Below, piece by piece: positions 47,300-59,085 of a stretch of DNA of 64,000 nt (its first letter is position 1; every line of letters begins with the position of its first letter). Source of the stretch: Nectonema munidae (Eukaryota > Nematomorpha > Nectonematoida > Nectonematidae); assembly GCA_030549495.1 (NCBI GenBank), contig JAUIRK010000434.1:10001-74000 (forward strand), read 5' to 3'. A program made the translations under genes and the position numbers. Under the pieces are notes generated by a model, which saw only the letters and a program-made list of their open reading frames with translations, was not told the origin of the DNA and did not search any database.

Positions 47300-47945
47300 C
47301 AGGGATGCTCAATATGTCGCCAGCAGGCCCCTGGTGTCCCGATTTGTCGTCCACTTTTTCATTCACAATTCTAAACAATGTGGAAATATATTTTGAATCT
47401 TGCTTTTTTCAATAAAAGCTAAAAATTAAGTATAGTTCCTTTTTCATTAAGTTATAAATTCAAATTTACTTCAAAAAACCTGTTAAAATAAATCTACTAA
47501 TTAATACATCTTAAATAAGGTCGTTTTTAATGAAAACTATATTAAAACGTCTTAAAAGCCAAATTAACATATCTATTCAGGTAAAATTAAACATGATCTA
47601 TTTAATATTTTTAATATAAATATGCTTTCTAAATAAAGATGTAGCGTGTTTTCATCTAAAAGACACAATTGCGCCAATTATATCGAACTATGTGGAAAAC
47701 AGGCTTGATGCGGTATCGAACCCTTGAGTTGTCAAAAAAATCGAACCTTGAGTTATCGAATTCTGCTTTTAACCATCCCTACTTTGCCCCACGCTTTTTA
47801 AATAAATTTTGTTTGATTTTTTTTCGTTGATAATTGTTATTCCTAAATATATTTATAGTAATTATGTTTTTTGCTTAAAATTAATATATTAATTAATAAT
47901 ATAATAAAGTTTTGGCCCACTAACCAAAAAGGTCGAGCATCCCGG
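47300..47945. mobile_element. hAT-type MITE, about 646 bp
   Basis: The left end is CAGGGATGCTCAATATGTCG. The right end, reverse-complemented, begins CCGGGATGCTCGACC. The interior is AT-rich and non-coding. Flanks GGTTAG and GGTTTAG are similar but not a clean 8-bp duplication. Confidence 0.5.
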
Positions 47946-48959
47946 TTTAGATCATTAGGCATTCTGTCAACCAGTATTATTTAGAACTCGTAAATAAAAT
48001 ATTACTCTATTTCAGTATTTCTCAAACATTTAATCCTACATAACATTAAAATAATTATCTTGCGGACACTCCTGAGATGAAATTTATTAATGAAACTATA
48101 AATATATGTAGGCAATTCATTAAAGCTGATAGTTAAAGTGTCTTTTGATTTGGAATATTATGCACTAAAATTGAAATCCGATAAGAAGAAACAAAATGAA
48201 AACATTAGATTTTAATAAAATGGGAGAAGTTGCTTTGTTGAAATAACGACATAAATGTGTGGTACAATGGTGGAGAGTTTTAAGCGAAGATCCGATTTTA
48301 CATCCATTCGTTTTCTGTATTTAGATTTGATATAAAGAAGCTGAAAGAAAGCGTGTTCATACAAATATATTGTAGGGAGGATATCACATGTGTGATCGCT
48401 ATGGATGTCAATTTACAGTACTCATTTTTCGTGTGTAACCAGAAATTCAACAAATTTAACTGGTTGAATTAGATCTTCTTCCATTGCGCTCAATCTTCTT
48501 ACTTCACCTATATTTATTTGAAATCCATCTTTATCCATTTATTCTTAGTAAAATTTTTGGAAAAACTAAACCCTAAAACTATTCCTCAAACTAATTAAAT
48601 GATGAATAGAGAGTACTTTTACTTCTTCAGTATGTATATATAAATGGTTCATTTCAATATTCATCTGATCTTTCAGGAAAGTCATGAAGTGTTTAAAAGG
48701 CTTCACTTTGGAAACCAATCCACAATAAATCATATTTCCAAATCATTGCTTTAACTTTCTCTTTAAAATTTTCATTTTAGTTTTCTCTTGCAAACTCTTA
48801 TTTAGGCCACTCAAGATAGTAAAAATATTGACATATAAGAACGATAGTTAGCCATGAAAAGAATGAAATAAAAAACTTTCTAGTAACAAAAGAACTGGTC
48901 GTACGCCATACTTGTCATCCACGATATGCACCTAATTTATTACCCGAATAGGTAATGAA
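47946..48959. other. AT-rich spacer, no gene seen
   Basis: No recognisable gene. The last 100 bases may hold more of the decayed hAT transposase that follows. Confidence 0.4.
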
Positions 48960-50256
48960 GTACAAGAATTAATTATTACAGAAATGAGGAACCCAAAGTT
49001 TTATTCCATGAGTGTTCATTCGACATCTGATTTGTCGCATACCGATCAACTAACGCTAATTTTTCTTTATGTCCGTTCTGATGAACCAGTTGAACATTTG
49101 TTAGATTTTCTATTTGAAAATGGAATTTCTATCAATGATTGTAGAGGACAATCTTATGATGATGCCTCAAACATGAGTAGAAAATATGTAGGCTTTCATG
49201 CATTAATACGCATAACCAATAGTCTTACAGAATATATACCATGCTCTGCGCATTTGCTGAACCTTGTGGGTCAAAGCGCAGTTGTTTGTTGTGTTGAGGC
49301 CTTTTTTTTTCTTTTGATTTTGTACAGAAATTGCATGTCTTCTTCTAAATTTCAAAAATGGATATAATCTTCCCATGACAAGTTTGAAGCCTTTAGATAT
49401 AGCAAAATTAAGACGATTGTTACCCGATGGTATGCATTTCATGGACTTAAAAAAGGATACTTAGTTATCAAGGCTGTTGTAGTGAGTATGTCTGAAGATG
49501 TAACTTAAAAGCCAAAATAACGTTTACAGGCAGTACCTGGAAACAGGATTGCTATTTCAAGTGTGGTCATCAATATTGAAAAGATTTCACATCACAAGTA
49601 AAGTTCTACAGTCCTAATATATGGATTTGAACGTTGCGACTCAGATGCTGCTTTCATTAAGTGAAATCTTTGATAACAAAATTTGAATAGTTTGAGGACA
49701 AAAGTAAAAGTCTTTATGAGCGTGAATACAAAAAAATTGAAGTCGCTCAAAAAACTAAACTATCCTCATCGTCAAAATTCAAAGTCCACAAACAAACTGA
49801 CTTCATGAATGAACCAGAAAAAAACTGCTTATGGTGTTATGGCTGAGAAGTTTGGGTTCCTAATGAATTTAGCCTCTTACAATGAAAAGAAATTGCGTGT
49901 CCACTTTTATTCTCTGGTGGGTGCATAGTGTATAACTTTTGGACTTAGAACCTGACTGTCACGACGAATTTATATATTTTTAACTGTTATTGTCTAAATC
50001 TATAGTGTTATCAGCCGATTCTACCTAAAGTATTGAACTACAAATAAATAAATTTGCGATGAATCATGATTTGTTTAATGCTTTCGCAAATGCATCTGTT
50101 GTTTTAAGAATTTACCTGTGTCTAATGATAAGCAATTGCAGTGGCGAACGTTCATTTTCAGCCTTGAAACGCATTAAAAATACATTACGATCAACCATGG
50201 GGCAAGACAGACTCAATGCCCTGTCCCTTATGTGCATTGAAAGTAGACTCATGTAG
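48960..50256 (+). pseudogene. Decayed hAT transposase (DUF4371/ZMYM1-like)
   Basis: The plus strand gives SMSVHSTSDLSHTDQLTLIF and NGISINDCRGQSYDDASNMS (48984-49367), the DUF4371 part of the hAT RNase-H core with its Asp residues, followed by YIPCSAHLLNLVGQSAV. After several breaks the C-terminal dimerisation domain appears at 50059-50256 (SNCSGERSFSALKRIKNTLR ... DRLNALSLMCIESRLM). Stops and frameshifts lie between the two blocks, so the gene is dead. No element ends were found. A retained host-domesticated gene is unlikely given the breaks. Confidence 0.8.
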
Positions 50257-50756
50257 TCCTTCGATTTTTCTTCGATCATTTACAAGTTTGCTTCTAGAAG
50301 TGCTAGAAAAGTGCATTTGTAACTCGATAATTACTTTAATGGATATTAATGTGGATTTGTAAGTTATTTATATTAAAATATTTCTACTTTAAATAAATGA
50401 GTAAATGTTTTATTATGTGTTTTTTAGTTTTTTTTCTTTAAACAAACTAGGCAAATAATTAATACTTGTATATTATACAGTGTTTTATAAAATAAACTTT
50501 TCTTAGATAGGTCATAAAGATCTATACATATGGGGAGGGGGTTAAAGGTTTTTTTTAAATCATATAGGCCCACAACAAGCTACAGCCCCATGCTTTGATA
50601 TAGAATATCAAAGCACTTTCCGAACTGAATCGATAAGTTTGCATTGCAACCTTTGTTAAAATAGAACGATAATAATATTGAATGAATAATTAAAAAATAA
50701 AACAAAAAAATTCTATTCGTATCTAAATATAGATTCCTACTGAATGTGTTTCAATT
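50257..50756. other. AT-rich spacer, no gene seen
   Basis: A short GC-richer patch lies at about 50530-50600. Nothing else was recognised. Confidence 0.35.
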
Positions 50757-51152
50757 AACCCTCGCTTGACGGACTCTATGTATTTTTTCCGCTCTCAACA
50801 TTAAAACGCTATTTACACAAAATTTTATTATAGAAACCTCAATTACCACTAACATGTAAATGTTCTTTACAATTTTAAGTTTAATCTTTAGTAAAAAAAA
50901 TTATATTGTGGCTATATTTTTTACCAAAACTTAAAAATAATAAATTTATCATAAAAAATTAATAGATGGCGTTAATTTATATATATATAATAATTTTAAA
51001 AAATTTATGAATTTAACTTTACAACGCATATATTTATATTTTCAAGCTATTCTCATAACACGAATAACCGGTTTTTACTAAAAAAAAACTTAGTCTAAAA
51101 AAGTCAAAAAAAAATATAACAGGTGTTAAAAATTTATTTTAAAACTATAAAC

Positions 51153-52258
51153 TTAGAGGCATTTAGAGCAAATAACTTTATAATGATATTTACAAACCAT
51201 ATTTCCACATTTTGCACATCGACGTGAAGTTCTGTTTTTTCTTGAGATGCAAAGAAAACATGAAGCTTTGCTTGATGATGTAGGTTCTACTTCACTACGA
51301 CTTTCAAAACCATAGTATGATAATAAATGCTTGACATAAAGGGATAACTCTGAAGTTAGAGATCTTATTTTCATAGATTCTTCAGCCATTCGCAGGGCAA
51401 GCATTTTTATAAATATCTTTCTACCGCCTTGTTTTGTGTTGGGGAAATCCCTAGGGCTATTGAACTTTGCTATAACCCATGAGTTCAGCACACTAATATC
51501 TAGATAATTTGAAAATAGCGCAAAAGTCCACTTTCTATTGGGTTTATACGATTTGTAAGCTCTTAGCATTTTATTCACAACATCAACTCCACCTTTGAAC
51601 TTGTTATATTCCAACAAGCTCCCAGGTTTCGAAGCAACATTAGTGATTTGCACGTTTTTATGCTGTGAGGACATAATATATACAACTTTGAAGTTACGTA
51701 CGGCATGACGTCTAGGTATATACGCGCTCAGAGAAACATAATCGGAATATATTATTCTACTTTCGCATTCACTAAGTCGCAATTTTCTAAGATAGGGGGG
51801 TCTAAATACTAAGGGGACAAATCTCCTATTTGATATAACAGTTCCGCACAATGATAAATTTTTTGTACTACACCAAACAGCTAAGGAATGACTAGTAAAA
51901 AATCTATCTGTGTAAATGCCACACTCTTCAGGTATTTTACTATTTTCAATTAGTCTTTTGCAAATATTTAGCCCAGAAAAGTAAGTTCTATCAGAAATAC
52001 GACCCACATAGATTTCGGGAGATAGACAATAATAAAATTTAGCGTCGTTTATGTGATATAATTTTATACCCTATTGTCCGGGTTTTTTGGGGTCATATAT
52101 TTTGACTGGACATCCTCCCCTAAATGTAACAAACTGTTCATCTCTGGTAACGGCTGAATGAAGATTCCAATACAATGAAAAAACTTTAAAAAAATAATCA
52201 TGGATTTTACGAATGGGACTAATCTTGTCATTAGCATCTCTCTCGTTTTTTTTGTCAA
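51153..52258 (-). pseudogene. piggyBac transposase remnant (DDE_Tnp_1_7)
   Basis: The main frame (52007-51153, 284 residues) is the C-terminal two-thirds of a piggyBac transposase: CGIYTDRFFTSHSLAVW carries a catalytic Asp, FKGGVDVVNKMLRAYKSYKP another, and WTFALFSNYLDISVLNSWV follows. It ends in the Cys/His zinc-binding tail (CFLCISRKNRTSRRCAKCG, then CKYHYKVICSKC). The preceding block (EQFVTFRGGCPVKIYDPKKP ... FYYCLSPEIYVG, about 52130-52010) is split off by at least one frameshift and a stop. The N-terminus was not found. The gene is dead as it stands. Confidence 0.85.
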
Positions 52259-52508
52259 AACGTAAACATACGCGGATTGCCAGAATTTATATATAAATAT
52301 TTATGCCAATGATATCATGATAAAACCATATTATACATCTATTACGTAATAGGTTTTTATCATCAACAAATCTTTGCGTTCAATAGCATACAAAATCAGT
52401 GTGATTTTTCTCAAGAAGCCACAGCTTATCAGTAAAATATCGATCTAGAAATTTTTAGCAAGGACAAAACTAGTAGCAGTACTGTCACCCAATTCCTCTT
52501 GTTTTACA

Positions 52509-53119
52509 GGCATGTCGAACATGCGGCCCGCGGGCCGCATGCAGCCTATTACAAGCAGATTTGCGGCCCACACAGATTACAGTATTATTAATTATAATTT
52601 TATGTATAAGTGTAGATTTAGACTTCTTAGATAACTAGGTTGACTGATTTTCACTTATCATCTCTTATAAAAGTTCGCACTGCACAGAAATTTCAGCCAG
52701 ACATAGCAAAGATTGTCAATAACAAGAGGTGTCAAGCCTCGGACAAGAACATGTAAAGTATTTGAAAAATTAACAATAAATGTTTATTTTGAAATATTGT
52801 AATTTATGTGCATTTCATTTGTAGTTTATTCAAATACATGTGAGCCATGTATGTTGCCTTATAAACTTTTTTTATATTAAAATAAAGAACAGATTTATAT
52901 CCTTGCTAATTTTTTAATTAAATTATTTTGTTTAACTATACATGACTTTGTACTTGCATTTTTGAATATTATCAAACCATTACATGTTTCTAAGTTAAAA
53001 GTAAAATATTCTGCAATCATTTTTATTGAACAACTTTAAATATAATTGTAGGAGTGCGGCCCTCATGAGAACACAAATTCACTCCTTTGGCCCTCATGGG
53101 ACTCCGAGTTTGACATGTC
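52509..53119. mobile_element. hAT MITE nested in piggyBac element 1 (611 bp)
   Basis: TGTTTTACA flanks both sides (52500-52508 and 53120-53128), consistent with the 8-bp duplication of hAT elements. Ends: GGCATGTCGAACATGCGGCC, and GACATGTCAAACTCGGAGTC on the reverse strand. The GC-rich ends (CGGCCCGCGGGCCGCATGC) surround an AT-rich non-coding body. Confidence 0.8.
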
Positions 53120-53501
53120 TGTTTTACACTATTATAATTCCTAAGTAGATTCCAAAATACAGAGAAATGAATAAAATAACTCATAACTCTTCTAAATCAG
53201 TAAAAATTTCAAAAAATTTGATAAATCCATAATATGACATTTTTAATTTATATTTTATTTAGATGGCGTTAAAAAATATATATAAAAATTGATTTTTTTA
53301 ATATTAGATCAAATAAATTGATAATTAATTTTATTTTATATTTTGTTCAATATTTTTATCAATTAAGGTTTTTTTTTATATATATATATGAAATTTTGTC
53401 ATCACGCGTTTATAGTTATCACTATTAAATTTCTTTTTAGGAAGACACATAACGTTATAAGAATAGCGGAAAAAATGCATTGAGTCCGTCAACGGTTTTA
53501 G

Positions 53502-54270
53502 AACAAGTAAGTCCGTCAAACCAGATTTCAATTTTATTCAAAAATATATGACTTTAATATTTTATGGAACATTACATATAATGCAAAAATTTGTCACAGA
53601 CCTCTTATGTAACCTTTAGGGACCGCGATTCCAGTTTAGGAACCCCTGTACTCTAACTTTTTACAGTAAATTTTATTAGTTTTTGTTCAATATTGAGCCC
53701 TGTTTAATCATTGTAGTAAGAATTTTAATCCTAATCCAAATTTAATTTAAAATTTTTAATAATAATATAATAAATAATATTTATTAATAAAATATTATTG
53801 ATATAGTTAGACGTTATTTTACCAAAAACTGATATTTCAAATGAAAATATCCAAAAACAGAAATTTCAAAAATTTTCCAATAGATTCATTTCAAATATGT
53901 AATTTTTTTAATAAATTTTTGTAAAAATAATAAAAAAATCTTGTTTTTTTCATTTAAATATAATAGTTTAAATTTTAGTTCGGCAAAAAAATCAAGAAGT
54001 TCTGCCAGAATTAGAGAAAAAATATTTTTTGAAGACAAACTTATATGTTGATGCATTCTTAATTTGATCGATGGTGTTAATTTATTTCACAAAATCATAG
54101 TGCTTTTTCTAGATGAGTAATCACTTTGTTGTCATAGCTGTGACTGTGATATACTAAGCTATCAAATAAAGAAATTGACTTTTTTATATAGCGTTTTATT
54201 TTACGCATCATTGTTTTCACTTTAGTAAGAATAGCTTTATTAACGACAAACAACTTAATTTATTACAACT
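53502..54270. other. AT-rich spacer with one hAT-type end
   Basis: At 53612-53650 the minus strand reads CAGGGGTTCCTAAACTGG, a common hAT-type terminus, with no partner found. No gene was seen. Confidence 0.4.
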
Positions 54271-54460
54271 TATTCTTTAAAAAATCAAAAAATATTTATT
54301 ATTTTCAAATATATCGTTGGCTCCCGTTACTTTTAGAATAGAAAGATAAACTTAGTCTCTCTAATCATTTTTATCAAATCATACATATAGGAAACTAAAA
54401 GTAACGGGAGCCAACGATATATTTGAAAAGAATAAATATTTTTTGATTTTTTAAAGAATA
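54271..54460. repeat. Nearly perfect hairpin: 66-bp arms, 58-bp loop
   Basis: The arm at 54271-54336 and the arm at 54395-54460 are reverse complements with one mismatch in 66 by my reading. Both contain TATCGTTGGCTCCCGTTACT or its complement. The right arm continues into the tandem-like repeat region that follows, so this looks like a recent inverted duplication or the intact core of a MITE. Confidence 0.9.
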
Positions 54461-54519
54461 TTTTTCGATTCTTTGATTACAGGATTTTATATTGATTATT
54501 ATTTCTATTATTTATTATC

Positions 54520-55010
54520 GTGAAAATTTCAAAAATATATGTCATAACTTTTGTAACATCGTATGAGGTATATCAAATCTTTCATGTAGCAAATTATGAA
54601 CAGAAAGTTTGATATTTTTTGATTTTTTAGAGAATATTTTTCGATACTTTAATTTGTTTTGATTATTTGACAAAAATGGCAAAAATATAGGTAATAACTT
54701 ATGTAACATCGTCTCTCCGAATGATGTATATCAAATCTTACATCCAGCAAAATATGTACTGTCAGGTTGAAGATGAACCATCGCAATATACAGGTTGGAG
54801 ATGAACCACCGTAGAATACAGGTATATAGGTAATAACTTATGTATCATCGTCTCGCCTAATGAGGTATATCAAAACTTACATCTAACAAAATATGAAAAG
54901 AAAATTGAACATTATCTCTCTAGTCATTTGTAATTTGGAATAGAAATCATCGTAGTATACAGTTTGGAGATGAATTATCGTAGTACCTGTATACTACGAT
55001 GATTTAGATT
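54520..55010. repeat. Diverged tandem repeats, units of about 140-150 bp
   Basis: Three units near 54540, 54690 and 54828 share GTAATAACTTATGTAACATC, then TGA(G/T)GTATATCAAATCTTA and CAAAATATGAA. Smaller repeats of CAGGTTGGAGATGAACCA lie between them. An inverted match (ATCATCGTAGTATACAG at about 54947 and CTGTATACTACGATGAT at about 54987) closes the region. Confidence 0.65.
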
Positions 55011-55439
55011 AATAGATAGATTAATATCTATTTGCCTGTTCTCCTATAAATTTTGAATGTTTTAATTGCTCATTATGTTTCCAAATGCCAACCGAAAAGT
55101 AACAATTTTGAAATTGTTTCCACTATAAATCTCTTGTTCGTGACACTAGAGGTATTACTGAAACAATAAATGGCAAAAAAAAAGATTCACAATTAAATTT
55201 TATGCTGACTAATATACTTTCTTATACATACTTATCTTATTTATTAAAATAAATTTCTTCTTATTATAAATTTTCTGAATAACCAACTACTGTTTCGTAT
55301 ATCTTCGAATTTAAATATGATTACAATGTACATCTTTACTAAGAACAACTCTTTTTTTGCAAGTTTATTTAATAAAATTATTATTTTAATCCTATCCAAG
55401 TTTGTTATGATTACTTTCTTCAAAATTTATAATTTTTCC
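55011..55439. other. AT-rich spacer, no gene seen
   Basis: A plus-strand frame at 55317-55523 overlaps the right end of the next element and is not a gene. Confidence 0.4.
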
Positions 55440-55831
55440 GTTTTTTATCCTGCAATTAAATTGCTAAATTTGTCGGCTCAAGCCCTGGGGTGTAAAGTTC
55501 CGCCTCTTTTTCTCAGATTTTAATTATTTTTATAAATATTTCCAATGTGATATATATTTCAACTATGCTGAATTCAGTGGTGATGCCCATTTTTTATATC
55601 ATAATCAGTTAAACTTATCAAAAAATGATCTAAATAGGACAACCAATGCCTGAATTAATATTTTTATATAGACATATAATATCATTTTCAATTACGTAGA
55701 ATTTAGTACTGAATTGGACATCCAATAACTTTAGCTGCCTTGATTGAGAATATAGATGAAAAAGTTTTGTAAAAACAAACGTTATAACTTTGTCTTCTAT
55801 ATCAGGTGTAACTTTTATAATGGCATTTTCT

Positions 55832-56154
55832 TCAGATATCTAAATAATATTCACTAAATAAGTTCAATTCTATGCCGATTTTAAACCTTATTTCAGATGC
55901 CAGTCTATCATTACCGCAAAGAGCAATCAATAATGAATTATATAAGCAGTTTCTATCAGGATAAGAAAACACTGCTTTAAAACCGAGAGGTAAAAAATCT
56001 TCAAGACCATTATCAGCCATCGTAACATTAACTGCTTCACAATGTTATATTTTTTGACTAATGGCTTTCTATCATTTATCAATAAAATGCGATAACTTAT
56101 ATAAAATTTCCTAACATTGCATAAATTTTTTGGATCTTTGGATAAAAAGTCCAA
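55832..56154 (-). pseudogene. OTU-like domain fragment inside copy 3
   Basis: The minus strand reads MADNGLEDFLPLGFKAVFSY, then PDRNCLYNSLLIALCGNDRL and ASEIRFKIGIELNLFSEYYL. The D-x-N-C-L-Y-x-S-L block is the signature around the catalytic Cys of OTU-type cysteine proteases, and the following helix fits transposon-borne OTU-like proteins. It is a broken fragment. Whether it belongs to the tandem-array element or to another insertion cannot be told. Confidence 0.5.
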
Positions 56155-56472
56155 AAATGTATCATACTTTTCATATTCCCCATTGATTTAAACATCGTGA
56201 ACAAATATAGTCAGGCATTTTAGAATATAAATCCTAAATAGAATTTTTGACAGCAGTTTAGACAGTAAACTGACTTTTAAGAAAAAATTGTATTACATTT
56301 CTTGCATAATTCAGGACATTTCTAATTATTTTTATAAATTCCAATTATATTTTAATTTGAAATTGATCTTATAAAATAAACTCATTAAAAATAAATTTAA
56401 TAATCACTAAAACATAAAATCATTTATAACATATTCAATTTGAATTAAATAATTTTGTATGAATCATAGTTA

Positions 56473-59085
56473 TTAACACTTGCAAAACCAGGAAAATAAA
56501 GCTAGCGCAAGGACCACTAGTTGGCAAAAAAAACTCCACAGATTGATTTTGTCATTATTTTTAATTTTTAAATAAACCTTATATAAATGTCCTATTGAAA
56601 TTTAATTATGGTCACAATAACAAATATCTTCTGTTTATTCTTTTGTATTTCAAGCAATATTACTTTCTATGATCTATTTCCAAGAAAAATATATAAATTA
56701 AAAAAAATTTCCGATAATTTATGAAAAAAGTGATAAGAAATTAAAAAAATGTTTATAAGTCAGAAAAAGCATCTATTTCATATATATTTTGATAAATATA
56801 TCCTTTATAAATGGAGATAAGTTATTTTGTTACCAAAACTTATTAGTATTTCACTTATTTAACTCCACTGTCTTGTAAACTTTTACGATTACGTTAGCCG
56901 CAACATCAAAACAATTGTGTTTTTCATTATTGATACCGTGAATTGCACTACTGCGTGTTTATATCTTTGTAATCAATATCTGTATAAATAAAGAATAAAT
57001 AACGTCCTTGTAATTCCTTTGAAAAATCCTACCTATCAACTTACTGTTGTGTTCCAGTATAAGCAGCTGACTAACTTTGCCAAAGTTCTCATATTCATAC
57101 ATTTCTTGCAAAGCAATAAATTCTCAAACAAAGCTTTTTAAAACGAACTCATTTTTCTTCTAAATATGAGTTCTTTGGATTTGTCTTGTGTTTCTGAAGA
57201 GGTAACATCATCAATATCTTCTGATTGTCTTATACGACAACTACAATTGAAGAATCTTTAACTGATTCGTTAGTTGCCCCTGATGGCACTGAGTATTCAT
57301 GGAATCCAGCTAGACCAAACCAAGGTAGCGCTTTAGGTCAAAACACAAGAAACTTAAGTCAAAGCCCGTTTGGACCCATTGGTTCAGAAAAATTTCTCAC
57401 TGATTCTCTTCAAATTTTTAAACTTTTTTTAATGAAGAAGTAATTTCTCATATTTTTCATTTTATAAAAGTTAAACTAGATGAAAATTTTAAGTAAGTTT
57501 TTTTATATTTTTTTCTTAATTCATAGTTGCGAAACACCAAAGTATGAGTTTCTAAGGCTACACAACAAAAAATTTGCTGTCTGTGACCTCTTAACTTATT
57601 TTGGTTGCTTAATCTACATGGTGCAATCAAAGAATCAACAAATAAATTAAAAATATTTATTTTCAGAAAAAACTGGAGAACCATTTTTTCGAGCTTCAAC
57701 TTCAAGAAATATGTTCTTGTTGGTTCATATTTTTATAAGTCTTGATGTGAAGAGTGACAGATCCAAATGATTAGATATTTGCCCAATATGTTTTATCTTA
57801 ATTGTTCTAAATTTCTTGTACCGTATAATTACGTCCCAGTAGACGAACAACTTATAAAATTTAGAGGACGTTGTAGAATAAAAATTTACGACCCTTCAAG
57901 CCTGGCCATTATGTCATATACCATTGTACAGATGCTAAATCTTTATATATTTTAAAGCCTCAAGTTTATGTTTCAGGTTTAACTGATAGAACTTTTTTTT
58001 CTGGAGCAAATATAGTTAAAAGATTGATAACGGATAGTGATCTACCTTGGAATATTATCTGATAGGTTTTTCACATCTCATGAGTTGTGTCAATGGGCTA
58101 CTTCAAAAAAATTAACTATTTCTGGTTAGATCTAATGGTACTTTTATCCCACATATTTTTAGGCCCAAACATTTACAACAGCTGGGCTTAAATGAAATTG
58201 AATCAAAATTTATTTATACCAAATATGCTTCCCTGACGGCTTATGCCCCCAGACATGCTCATCGTAATTTCAAAGTTGTTTACGTTATTTCAAGCCAACA
58301 TTTGGGGGAAATAAATTTGATTGAAAGGAAACGCAAACCAGAAACAATAGTGTTATACAATCAATACAAAAGTGGGGTAGACACAACAAATCAGATGCTT
58401 AAATCTTACACATCTTATAGAACGTCTAGAAAATGGATAGTTGCAGTTTTTGCAAACTACTTAGATATTGCTTGTCACAATCTAGAACTAGATTCTAGGT
58501 CTAGAGGTACAAGAAAATGTAGTTCTTGTAACAGACACATATGCAAAAATCATACGAAATATTTTTTGTACTTAATGTCATTAAGTGAAATATTGTGTAT
58601 AATATTCAATTGTACGGTATTAGAAACATAAATAATGTTTTTATAATTTTGTTCTCTAAAAATTAAATTTTATAAAATATGTAAGAGCATAAAAATTTGT
58701 TTTTTATTTTTGAAAATATGAATTTGACCCTTTTGTACACAATTTTTTATGTACTTTTTTATTTTTTTGAATTTTTTGTTTATAAGCTTTCATTTTTTGT
58801 AATAAAAGCTTGTTTTCTGATAGTTATACATTTTTATATTGCTTACTTTTATATAAAAGGTCGTACAGAATTGACGTCAACTTAATTTTGTTAGTTTCTT
58901 ACCCACCCTTCTTTTCTTGTCAACATTTGTCAAATATATTTCACTAATAATCTACCTTGATGTCAGTTTGGAGATACTCCTTTTATTTCTCTCTCAAAGT
59001 TGACGTCAATGATTCTTGTTGAGTATTATATCTAAAAAAACGAAGATGAAATTACTTATGGGAGCATTGGGACTTAATGGATTAA
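56473..59085 (+). mobile_element. piggyBac element 2, decayed (2.6 kb)
   Basis: The proposed left end is TTAACACTTGCAAAACCAGG (56473). The right end, reverse-complemented from 59085, is TTAATCCATTAAGTCCCAAT. The two ends are only loosely alike, so the borders are tentative, but the size suits an autonomous piggyBac and the transposase lies between them. The right end resembles the TTAA MITE at 6165 (TTAACCCATTTACGACCAAT). Confidence 0.5.
57167..58631 (+). pseudogene. piggyBac transposase remnant (DDE_Tnp_1_7)
   Basis: It starts at ATG 57167 (MSSLDLSCVSEEVTSSISSD). A later frame gives DGTEYSWNPARPNQGSALGQ, then GPIGSEKFLTDS, the usual N-terminal piggyBac block. Further pieces in different frames: VDEQLIKFRGRCRIKIYDPS (57767-57955), then TAYAPRHAHRNFKVVYVISS-like sequence at about 58235-58300, then VLYNQYKSGVDTTNQMLKSY and WIVAVFANYLDIACHN with a catalytic Asp, and a short zinc tail CSSCNRHICKNH. 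Several frameshifts and stops separate these, so it is dead. It is clearly related to the remnant at 51153-52258 but is a different element. Confidence 0.8.

Larger units (their letters stand above)
50757..53501 (-). mobile_element. piggyBac element 1, decayed, with a nested hAT MITE
   Basis: The left end at 50757 is TTAACCCTCGCTTGACGGAC. The right end, reverse-complemented from about 53501, gives CCGTTGACGGACTC followed by ATGCATTTTTTCCGCT, matching the left end's ATGTATTTTTTCCGCT. The right TTAA has decayed. The transposase remnant lies on the minus strand. Without the 611-bp MITE at 52509, the element would be about 2.1 kb. Confidence 0.7.
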
